NCBI RefSeq assembly: GCF_003290185.1
Contig: NZ_QNFY01000007.1
Location: 124,001 to 188,000 of the forward strand
DNA length: 64,000 nucleotides
Reading direction: 5' to 3'
Source: Chryseobacterium lathyri
GTDB taxonomy: Bacteria > Bacteroidota > Bacteroidia > Flavobacteriales > Weeksellaceae
Part shown: positions 57,552 to 64,000 of the stretch, in pieces
How positions within the stretch are numbered: the stretch's first letter is position 1
Layout: every line of letters starts with the position of its first letter
Notes under the pieces: model-generated
What the model was told of the DNA's origin: nothing
The model's input: the letters and a program-made list of their open reading frames with translations, nothing else
Databases searched by the model: none
Made by a program: the position numbers and the translations under genes

Positions 57552-60206
57552 ATGAAGCTATACTTTAATGTAGGATATAATGCAAAGGCAGGACAGAGTT
57601 TACTGCTCCTGATTGTGGATGAGGAAGGAGCTGTTGTCCAGACTCATGCCCTGTTTTATGCAGAAAACGGCATCTGGAAATGTGAAGTGGATTATTTTTC
57701 AAAATCAGTCTCATATAAATATCAGCTTACAGATGAAAAAGGCAATATTCTTAGAGAAGAATTTGTGCTGCACCATCTTAATTTCCCGCATAACTACAAA
57801 GAGTTTATTATTTTCGATGAATGGAATAATAAAAATTTCCCTGAGAACTATTTGAACAATAAGATCCTTTATAATAAGCTTAATCAGTTTGTTCCCGAAA
57901 AAGCTGCAGTTTTAAAAAAGCATACCCATTTATTCAGAATTGAAGCACCTGTTTACAATCCCGACTGGGAAATTGCCCTCTTCGGAAGTACAGCTTCTCT
58001 GGGGAACTGGAATTATGATAAAGCGATCCGTCTTTCACAGACAGATTTTGGAGTTTGGGAAGCTTCCGTTGAAATTCCTGAGAATGAATTTATCCAATTT
58101 AAATATTGTCTCTACAGCAAAAAAGAAGGAAAAATTATTGATGTCGAAACCGGTGAAAATAGATTTACGGTTGCTAATCAGTTGAAAGATGTGCTGCAGA
58201 TTGTTTCCAATCATTATTTTAAATTCAAGTCTTACCAGATGTATCATGATGCTGGTGTGGCAGTTCCTGTGTTTTCTTTAAGAAGTGAGAACGGTTTTGG
58301 AGTAGGAGAATTTTCCGATCTTAAAAAGCTGGCCGACTGGACGAAGGAAACCAATCTGGGTATTATCCAGATCCTTCCGATAAATGATACTACTGCCAAT
58401 TATTCCTGGACGGATTCTTATCCTTATGCGGCGGTTTCTGTCTATGCTTTGCATCCGCAGTATATTTGCCTGGAAAATCTTGACTTTGCTTTACCGGAAG
58501 AATTAGTTTCTGAGTATCAGTCTGAAAAAGAGGCATTGAATGCTCTTGACCTGATTGATTATGAAAAAATGATCGCAGGAAAATGGAAGTTTTTAAAAGC
58601 AGTTTTCAATGCAGGAAAAGAGAAAATTTATAAGGACAGGAACTTTAAAAAATTTATAAAAGACAACGATTACTGGCTGACTCCTTATGCCGCATTCTGT
58701 GTACTCAGGGATAAATATAAAACTCCGAACTTCAACGACTGGAAAACCCATAAAAAATATATTGCAGGAAAAATTTCACAGTTTTTCACCACAAAAAGCA
58801 AAGATTATGATGCTTCCATGCTTCATGCCTGGGTGCAGTACCAGCTTCATTTACAACTGAAAGATGCTGTAGATTACATCCACAGCTTAGGAGTATCCTT
58901 GAAAGGAGATCTTCCGATCGGTATTTATAGACATTCTGTGGAAGCATGGACAGAACCTGAGCTTTTCGGGATGGATTTCCAGGCCGGAGCACCGCCGGAT
59001 CAGTTTACAGAGCTGGGTCAGAACTGGGAATTTCCAACATACAACTGGGAAGCCATGAAGGAAGATGATTACCGCTGGTGGAAAAACAGGTTTAAAGCAC
59101 TTGAGCAGTATTTCGATGCTATGAGAATTGATCATATCTTAGGATTTTTCAGAATCTGGAGGATGCCAATTTCTGCTACACAAGGGATTTTAGGCTACTT
59201 TTATCCTGCGGTTCCTATTGTTCTGGATGAATTTAAAGCAAGGCATATTCCTTTTGATTTCAACAGATACTGTAAGCCTTTCATCAATGAAAGAATTTTG
59301 TGGGAATATTTCGGGGAAGACAGCAGTAAAGTTTTTGAATTTATTAACAGCAATAATGACGGAACATACTCCTTCAAAGAAGAATTTGATACCCAGAGAA
59401 AGCTGGCAGAATTTTTCAAAAAGAACCCAAAAGGCTCTGTAGAAGAAAAACTTATCTCTTTATGTGCCAATGTTTTGTTCCTTACTGAAGAAAGGAATGG
59501 CGAAACAGTATATCATCCAAGATTTAATGTGTTTAATACCCACTCCTATAAATATCTTTCAGAATGGGAAAGGAAGGCGATTTATGAGCTGTACCATGAT
59601 TATTTCTTCAGAAGACAGGATCACCTATGGTACGAGAAAGCGATGGAGAAACTGCCGGTTATTCTTAATGCAACGAAAATGCTGATCTGTGGCGAAGACC
59701 TGGGAATGGTTCCTGCCTGCGTGCCTGTTGTAATGGATGAGCTGGCGATCATTGCTTTAAAAGTACAGCGAATGCCGTCAGACAATATTCCGTTTTACAA
59801 TCCTAAAAAAGCTGATTATATGAATGTGGTAACGGCTTCCTCACATGACAGCTCAACGCTGAGACAATGGTGGAAGGAAGATCCTGCACTAACACAGAAA
59901 TATTTTAATCAACAATTGGTGCAGTATGGAAAAGCTCCGGACGAAATGGATTCTCATCTTGCAGAAATCATTATGAAACAGCATCTTTACACTGATGCGA
60001 TGCTTGCTGTTTTCCCAATCCAGGAATTTCTTGCAACGGAACCTGAGCTGACCAATCAGAACATGGATAATGAGAGGATTAATAACCCTGCAGTTTTCCC
60101 ACATTACTGGCGCTACAGGATGCATTTAAAGCTCGAGGACTTAAAAGGTAAAAAATATTTCAATGAAAAAATAGCCTATTGGATAAAAGATAGCGGAAGA
60201 TTATAA
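57552..60206 (+). CDS. malQ: 4-alpha-glucanotransferase with two N-terminal CBM20 domains (DPE2-like)
   Basis: An 884-residue GH77 enzyme. Two starch-binding CBM20-type domains span about 1-95 and 125-220 (the second with FGSTASLGNWNYDKAIRL). The catalytic barrel follows, with nucleophile Asp527 in MRIDHILGFFRIW, acid/base Glu715 in CGEDLGMVP and Asp766 in SSHDSSTLRQWW. This domain order matches plant DPE2 and its bacterial relatives, which transfer glucose from maltose to glycogen-like acceptors. There is no signal peptide, so it is cytoplasmic. It fits with the glucosidase-like gene at 39143 in glycogen or maltose turnover. Confidence 0.93.
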   Translation: MKLYFNVGYNAKAGQSLLLLIVDEEGAVVQTHALFYAENGIWKCEVDYFSKSVSYKYQLTDEKGNILREEFVLHHLNFPHNYKEFIIFDEWNNKNFPENYLNNKILYNKLNQFVPEKAAVLKKHTHLFRIEAPVYNPDWEIALFGSTASLGNWNYDKAIRLSQTDFGVWEASVEIPENEFIQFKYCLYSKKEGKIIDVETGENRFTVANQLKDVLQIVSNHYFKFKSYQMYHDAGVAVPVFSLRSENGFGVGEFSDLKKLADWTKETNLGIIQILPINDTTANYSWTDSYPYAAVSVYALHPQYICLENLDFALPEELVSEYQSEKEALNALDLIDYEKMIAGKWKFLKAVFNAGKEKIYKDRNFKKFIKDNDYWLTPYAAFCVLRDKYKTPNFNDWKTHKKYIAGKISQFFTTKSKDYDASMLHAWVQYQLHLQLKDAVDYIHSLGVSLKGDLPIGIYRHSVEAWTEPELFGMDFQAGAPPDQFTELGQNWEFPTYNWEAMKEDDYRWWKNRFKALEQYFDAMRIDHILGFFRIWRMPISATQGILGYFYPAVPIVLDEFKARHIPFDFNRYCKPFINERILWEYFGEDSSKVFEFINSNNDGTYSFKEEFDTQRKLAEFFKKNPKGSVEEKLISLCANVLFLTEERNGETVYHPRFNVFNTHSYKYLSEWERKAIYELYHDYFFRRQDHLWYEKAMEKLPVILNATKMLICGEDLGMVPACVPVVMDELAIIALKVQRMPSDNIPFYNPKKADYMNVVTASSHDSSTLRQWWKEDPALTQKYFNQQLVQYGKAPDEMDSHLAEIIMKQHLYTDAMLAVFPIQEFLATEPELTNQNMDNERINNPAVFPHYWRYRMHLKLEDLKGKKYFNEKIAYWIKDSGRL

Positions 60207-60244
60207 ATTTAACATTTGATTATCAATTAGTTAAAAGTAAATTA

Positions 60245-60282
60245 AAAGAAGTTTCATCTTAGGATTTAACTTCTTTTTTTTA
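60245..60282 (+). terminator. Intrinsic terminator
   Basis: AAAGAAGTT (60245-60253) pairs with AACTTCTTT (60268-60276), followed by a run of T. Confidence 0.7.
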
Positions 60283-60343
60283 TTTATATCCAAAAGATAG
60301 AATAGAGATATTCTGCTATATACTAACCAATTAACGATTAGAG

Positions 60344-61402
60344 ATGAAAAAAATACTTTTGGGATTTGCTTTGGGACTGGCAGCTTTGTCTTCCGCCCAG
60401 CAGTATCCAAATAACGGATGGGGAGATGATGGATATTATCAGAATGGAGATGGCTATTATAATGATGAGGATGACAGAAATTATTTCCCGGACGATTATT
60501 ACTATAACTATCCTCAGGATTATTATCCAAGCGATTATTACCAGGGATACTATAATGACTACAGAAACAGTGTTGTAAATATCAACTGGAATGTATTCTT
60601 CAGAGATAACAGATTGAACCGATGGCAGATTGATCAGATCTTAAGTCTTAATAACCTGTATGTGAATTTTTCTACATGGAATAATTTTTACAGATACAAT
60701 CCTGACAGATGGTATTATGACAGATTCTATGCATTGGAAAGAATTTTAGGGCCAAGAGTATTTGTTGTTTTCCAAAACAATTATTACCGTGGAGCAAGCC
60801 CGATTGTTTACTTCCAGAATTACAGAAGAACCTATTATGCACCGAGATATGCAGTAATGCCGAGATACAGGAATGTAAACATCAATGTGTACAGAGTAGA
60901 TAGAGCGAAGTTCCGAAGAATGGACAACCCTACTTTTAATGTAATCAGAAGCAGCAGATCTGATAATGGATTCAGAGGATCCAGAGATAATAATTCCGGA
61001 GGTTTCCGTAAGCAGGCTGATCAGAACAACGGTTTCCGCAATGAAAATAATGGGGTAAGAAATAACGGAGGATTCAGAGGGAATTCAGAAAATAACGGAA
61101 CACGTGGAGGATTTGGAAATAATGGTGGTAACGGAGGTTTCAGAGGAAATAATGAACCGAACAGGGAAAGGGCTCCGCAAAGAGAAAATAACAGTGGAGG
61201 ATTTGGAAATAATGGTGGTAACAGAGGCTTCAGAGGAAATAATGAAGCGAACAGGGAAAGAACTCCACAAAGAGAAAATAATAGTGGAGGGTTTAGAGGA
61301 AACAGTGGAGGTTCCAGATCTGAAAATTCACCGAGACCACAGAACGACCGCGGCAGTGAAAACAGAGGGGGTGGTTTCAGAGGCAGACTGGTAAACAGAT
61401 AA
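60344..61402 (+). CDS. Exported low-complexity protein with Tyr/Asp-rich and RGG/FRGN-rich regions
   Basis: A 352-residue protein with a signal peptide (MKKILLGFALGLAALSSAQ). A Tyr/Asp/Asn-rich segment covers about 20-75. A conserved-looking middle covers 75-200 (VVNINWNVFFRDNRLNRWQI, then YYDRFYALERILGPRVFVVF). A Gly/Asn/Arg-rich tail covers 200-352 with repeated GGFRGNN and GGFGNNGGN. Two almost identical 30-residue units lie in tandem (DNA 61106-61285). The tail resembles RGG-type disordered regions but is predicted to be outside the cytoplasm. I do not recognise a function; a matrix, surface or RNA/polyanion-binding role is possible. Confidence 0.75.
   Translation: MKKILLGFALGLAALSSAQQYPNNGWGDDGYYQNGDGYYNDEDDRNYFPDDYYYNYPQDYYPSDYYQGYYNDYRNSVVNINWNVFFRDNRLNRWQIDQILSLNNLYVNFSTWNNFYRYNPDRWYYDRFYALERILGPRVFVVFQNNYYRGASPIVYFQNYRRTYYAPRYAVMPRYRNVNINVYRVDRAKFRRMDNPTFNVIRSSRSDNGFRGSRDNNSGGFRKQADQNNGFRNENNGVRNNGGFRGNSENNGTRGGFGNNGGNGGFRGNNEPNRERAPQRENNSGGFGNNGGNRGFRGNNEANRERTPQRENNSGGFRGNSGGSRSENSPRPQNDRGSENRGGGFRGRLVNR
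61106..61285 (+). repeat. Tandem repeat, 2 x 90 bp, in coding sequence
   Basis: Units start at 61106 and 61196 and differ at only a few positions. Each encodes 30 residues beginning GGFGNNGGN and ending RENNS. A third, shortened and diverged copy may follow from 61286 (GGFRGNSGGS). An exact 30-codon period keeps the frame when copy number changes. Confidence 0.85.
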
Positions 61403-61438
61403 AATAATAATTTTCATATATTATATTTAAGTGGTGTG

Positions 61439-61470
61439 AAGGGCAGATTTTAGGATCTGTCCTTTTTTTT
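61439..61470 (+). terminator. Intrinsic terminator
   Basis: GGGCAGAT pairs with ATCTGTCC (one G-U), followed by eight T. It lies 40 nt after the low-complexity protein gene. Confidence 0.8.
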
Positions 61471-61577
61471 ATTATTTTAATATTAAAAATTAACATTTTT
61501 TATGAATATTTCAGTTTAACTTATCTTTTAACTAATAATCAAAAAGATGTATAACAATTAATTAAATATTTTTTAAG

Positions 61578-62030
61578 ATGAAAAAATTAGTTTTAGCAAT
61601 AGCATTTATTGGAATAGGAGGTTTTGCAATGGCACAACAGACCATAACGACTCCGCAGGACAAACAGGCAAGAAGAGCAGAGATGCAGCAAAAAATGCAG
61701 CAAAAGCATCAGGAGCACCTTGATCAGATGCAGAAAGATCTTAACCTGAACGCGTCTCAGGTTGCGCAGATTAAAAGCCTTCATGAAAAAAGAAAGTCTG
61801 AAATGAAAGCTGACTTTGATAAAAATAAAGAAGCAAGACAGGCTAAAATGGAAGACATGAAAGCCAAAAGAGCTCAGATGGATGCTGATATGAAAAAAAT
61901 CCTGACTCCTGATCAGTATGATAAATGGCAGGCCGACAGAAAAGCTAAAATGGAGCAGAGAAAGGTGGCAATGAAGGACAGAAAAATGATGAGGAAACCT
62001 ATGAATACTGCGGTTCAGGAAGCAAAATAA
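61578..62030 (+). CDS. Spy/CpxP-like periplasmic helical protein
   Basis: A 150-residue protein with signal peptide MKKLVLAIAFIGIGGFAMAQ. The mature part is almost entirely helical and rich in Lys, Met, Gln and Asp. Its motif LNLNASQVAQIKSLHEKRKSEM and LTPDQYDKWQADRKAKME correspond to the two LTxxQ-type motifs of Spy/CpxP chaperones. It is probably a periplasmic stress chaperone or metal-responsive protein. A TATCTTTT element lies upstream. Confidence 0.8.
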   Translation: MKKLVLAIAFIGIGGFAMAQQTITTPQDKQARRAEMQQKMQQKHQEHLDQMQKDLNLNASQVAQIKSLHEKRKSEMKADFDKNKEARQAKMEDMKAKRAQMDADMKKILTPDQYDKWQADRKAKMEQRKVAMKDRKMMRKPMNTAVQEAK

Positions 62031-62060
62031 CAGTTCATAATTTTGATTTTTTAATGTATG

Positions 62061-62088
62061 AAGGACGGGTTTTCTCTCGTCCTTTTTG
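62061..62088 (+). terminator. Intrinsic terminator
   Basis: AAGGACG (62061-62067) pairs with CGTCCTT (62078-62084) and is followed by T. It separates the Spy-like gene from the ferritin promoter. Confidence 0.75.
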
Positions 62089-62108
62089 TATTAATTTTCA
62101 TTAAAACC

Positions 62109-62139
62109 TTTGATTTCGGGCTTTTATTCCTTATTTTTG
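62109..62139 (+). promoter_or_regulatory. Full-consensus Bacteroidota promoter of ferritin
   Basis: TTTG (62109-62112), exactly 19 nt, then TATTTTTG (62132-62139). Both elements match consensus. It lies 17 nt before the ATG at 62157 and just after a terminator. Confidence 0.8.
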
Positions 62140-62156
62140 ACTATAAATTTATACTT

Positions 62157-62666
62157 ATGATCAGCGAAAAAATTGCAACGTTAATTAACGAACAGATAGC
62201 TCACGAACAATATGCCGCACAATATTATCTTTCAATGTCTGCCTGGTTTTCAGGAAAAGATCTTGACGGGATTGCGAATTACTTCAGGGTTCAGAGCAAA
62301 GAAGAATTGATGCATGCGGATAAAATGTTTGATTTTTTAAATGACGTAGGAGGGGAGATTATCATCGGAGAGATTGCAAAACCTCCACATGAATTCGAAA
62401 ACGCTACTGATATTTTCGAAAAAGCATTGGAACACGAGAAAAAAGTAACCAGAAGTATTTTCAACATTGTGAAAAATGCTAATGATGAAGGAGATTTTGC
62501 AACAACTTCTTTCCTACAGTGGTTCATTAATGAGCAGGTAGAAGAAGAGGCTAGCGCTTCACAGTATGTTACAAAGATCAAGATGGTGTGCGATAATCCA
62601 TCCGCATTATATCTTTTTGATCAGGAATTGTCTCAGAGAGTTTTTGTATCGGCTACAACAGCCTAA
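62157..62666 (+). CDS. Ferritin
   Basis: A 169-residue bacterial ferritin (FtnA-type) starting at ATG 62157; the longer upstream frame runs through a promoter and a terminator. The ferroxidase residues lie in NEQIAHEQYAAQYYLSMSAWF, SKEELMHADKMFDFL and FINEQVEEEASASQYV. It stores iron in the cytoplasm. It is monocistronic with a strong promoter and a very strong hairpin after it. Confidence 0.94.
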   Translation: MISEKIATLINEQIAHEQYAAQYYLSMSAWFSGKDLDGIANYFRVQSKEELMHADKMFDFLNDVGGEIIIGEIAKPPHEFENATDIFEKALEHEKKVTRSIFNIVKNANDEGDFATTSFLQWFINEQVEEEASASQYVTKIKMVCDNPSALYLFDQELSQRVFVSATTA

Positions 62667-62682
62667 GCAAATTATATGGTAA

Positions 62683-62719
62683 AACTCGCCCCGCCGTTCG
62701 GAGAACGGCGGGGCGAGTT
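62683..62719. terminator. 17-bp perfect GC-rich hairpin after ferritin
   Basis: AACTCGCCCCGCCGTTC (62683-62699) and its exact reverse complement (62703-62719) enclose a 3-nt loop, followed by ATTTTC. It is unusually long and GC-rich for this genome. Confidence 0.8.
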
Positions 62720-62734
62720 ATTTTCATTATCAGG

Positions 62735-62877
62735 TTATCCACAAAATATCTGGAAGATGTGCTTTCTATTGTGAATAATATTATTTTTTTAATTTATTAT
62801 ATTCTGTTGTTAATCAGTGTATTGATGCCTTGTTTTTAAACTTATCAACATCCTGGTGTGGAAAACTTTGTGGAAAA
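62735..62877. other. Cluster of five DnaA-box-like 9-mers with AT-rich spacer
   Basis: Consensus boxes (TTATNCACA) are TTATCCACA (62735-62743, plus) and TTATTCACA (62770-62778, minus). One-mismatch boxes are TTATCAACA (62842-62850, plus) and TTTTCCACA twice (62857-62865 and 62869-62877, minus). Between the second and third boxes lies about 60 bp of very AT-rich DNA. This is the composition of a replication origin or a DnaA-binding control locus. No dnaA gene is in the window, and most genes to the left point toward the cluster, which argues against an origin. Confidence 0.4.
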
Positions 62878-62894
62878 GATAATACAGATTCCTG

Positions 62895-64000
62895 CTATAG
62901 ATAGATCAACTGTGTCTTTAGTACTTTTCTTCCCAGACTTTCCAGAATACGTTTATAATTCTCAATTTGCTGCTGATTCTTTTCCGTTTCTTCACCCGTT
63001 TTGAAATCTACAATTACATAGCCTTCTTCACTCTTCAGGATACGGTCAGGCCTGAAAATATGGCTTTGTCCTCTTTCTGAGATCATAATATCTTTTTCAT
63101 TGATCACTTCCCATTTCTCGTCAAAAAATTCAGCGTATTTTCTGATGATCTGAACTAAAGTTTCCTGGATCTCATTTTTCTCTTCCAATGTGATCTGTCC
63201 GTCCAGAACGTAGCTTTCCAGGACTTTGGCTGTATCTTTTTCCGTATTGATTTTCGAAAGTAATTCATGGACAAAAAGCCCGATCCTTACCTTTTCGTTC
63301 CGCACCTGGTAATTTTTGGAGGGAGTCGCAATCTTGATGGACGCTCTGTTTTCATTGATATTTTTAAGGTTCTGAATATCCTTGGTCTTAAATAATGATG
63401 TTTTATCTTTAGAATACTTTTTCAGCATTTCCGGATGGACTTCATACAGATCGAATTCATCAGATTCTTCCGTATTTTTTCCGTTGAAAAATTCCAGCAG
63501 CTCAAGATTATTAGATGTTTTATTCGCTTTCTGAAGATAGAAAAACAGCTGTTCAACAGGACGGGTAGTCGCTACATACTGGAGACATAATCTGTCAATA
63601 AGGTTTTTGTAAGAATTTTTCTTATTAAATGCCTCTATTTCTTCATCATAAACCTCAAGGTTTTTGCTGAACTGATTGATGTTGACTGATTTCAAAGCAT
63701 CATCGTTATTGGTGTCAAACCAGTTAGTGAATTCATTGTCCCTGTTTTTATTCATCATCGGGATAAATACAATCGGGAATTCCAGTCCTTTCGATTTATG
63801 AATGGTCATGATCTGCACAGCATCAATATTTTCTGAAGCCTGGATTGTATAAGCAGAAGCCTCTTCATCCCAGTATTTCAAAAATTCTTTCGTGCTGGCT
63901 CCGGCATTCTGTGTAAAGTTGAAAAGCATTTCAAGGAAATTCAGAAGAAAATCTGTTTCTTTGTTTTCCACAGCAAATTCATTGATGTAATATTCCACAA
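62895..64000 (-). CDS. UvrD/AddA-like helicase-nuclease, C-terminal part (5' end outside window)
   Basis: About 368 residues of a larger protein. Helicase motif V is visible as IMTIHKSKGLEFPIVFIP and motif VI as LQYVATTRPVEQLFFYL. The C-terminal PD-(D/E)XK nuclease follows, with GLFVHELLSKI, then RPDRILKSEEGYVIVDFKTG (the catalytic D-(18)-DxK set) and QIENYKRIL. This is the AddA / ATP-dependent exonuclease arrangement used in double-strand break repair. The frame is open to the window's end. Confidence 0.88.
   Translation of the reverse strand, partial: VEYYINEFAVENKETDFLLNFLEMLFNFTQNAGASTKEFLKYWDEEASAYTIQASENIDAVQIMTIHKSKGLEFPIVFIPMMNKNRDNEFTNWFDTNNDDALKSVNINQFSKNLEVYDEEIEAFNKKNSYKNLIDRLCLQYVATTRPVEQLFFYLQKANKTSNNLELLEFFNGKNTEESDEFDLYEVHPEMLKKYSKDKTSLFKTKDIQNLKNINENRASIKIATPSKNYQVRNEKVRIGLFVHELLSKINTEKDTAKVLESYVLDGQITLEEKNEIQETLVQIIRKYAEFFDEKWEVINEKDIMISERGQSHIFRPDRILKSEEGYVIVDFKTGEETEKNQQQIENYKRILESLGRKVLKTQLIYL

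Noticed and set aside
63964..63972. TTTTCCACA box inside the helicase gene
   Set aside because: A single one-mismatch match in coding sequence, isolated from the intergenic cluster; likely chance.
1..64000. Mobile elements, rRNA, tRNA, tmRNA and CRISPR arrays
   Set aside because: Looked for transposase or integrase motifs, cloverleaf-like stretches and regularly spaced repeats; none could be supported.

Overview
The window looks like chromosomal DNA of a Chryseobacterium-like member of the Flavobacteriia (Bacteroidota). The evidence is AT-rich DNA, almost no Shine-Dalgarno sequences, promoters of the TTTG-N19-TAnnTTTG type, a protein with a type IX secretion C-terminal sorting domain, SusC/TonB-like outer-membrane barrel proteins, an OmpA protein with thrombospondin type 3 repeats, and a double-glycine Cys-rich small peptide of the 'bacteriocin-like' kind seen in that genus. 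I see no insertion sequence, prophage, CRISPR array, rRNA or tRNA. The window cuts one gene at each end: an outer-membrane barrel protein on the left and a UvrD/AddA-like helicase-nuclease on the right.

Layout. 0-1.5 kb: end of a barrel protein, facing a small bacteriocin-like peptide gene on the minus strand. 1.8-11.9 kb: a long plus-strand run. It starts with an arginine-deiminase-family enzyme and the citrulline hydrolase ctlX. Then comes a tight cassette: S-adenosylmethionine decarboxylase, DUF4178, a 64-residue membrane protein, DUF350, a membrane-anchored spermidine-synthase-like enzyme, a flavin amine-oxidase-like protein and a multi-pass protein with intramembrane histidines. A secreted GH43-type glycosidase follows. 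11.9-25 kb: esterase lipoprotein, two tandem barrel paralogues, a large lipoprotein, DUF3817, nadD, recJ, an M48 peptidase and an ABC-F protein. 25-31 kb: smpB, OmpA, YebC, a metallophosphoesterase/glycosyltransferase pair, a small acetyltransferase and an RDD protein. 31-37.6 kb: a SpoIIM-like / membrane protein / DUF4129 / DUF4350 / MoxR / DUF58 operon. 37.7-41.8 kb: a divergent proline-dehydrogenase-like protein, an OsmC protein and a large glucosidase-like hydrolase.

41.9-51.8 kb is a methionine operon headed by a SAM-I riboswitch: metX-like acyltransferase, ACT-homoserine dehydrogenase, metZ-type sulfhydrylase, the N-terminal half of a split metH, a fatty acid desaturase, the C-terminal half of metH, and metF. 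Together these take aspartate semialdehyde to methionine by direct sulfhydrylation and B12-dependent methylation. 51.8-64 kb: an acetyltransferase-like protein, folE, a DinB-like protein, cysS, a T9SS cargo protein, a malQ/DPE2-type glucanotransferase with two starch-binding domains, an RGG-rich exported protein, a Spy-like protein, ferritin, a cluster of DnaA-box-like sequences, and the helicase-nuclease.

The best candidates for something new are the polyamine/membrane cassette at 3.7-10.1 kb, the bacteriocin-like peptide at 1.3-1.5 kb, the DnaA-box cluster at 62.7-62.9 kb, the palindrome-plus-riboswitch control region of the met operon, and a set of dissimilar intergenic inverted repeats at gene borders.
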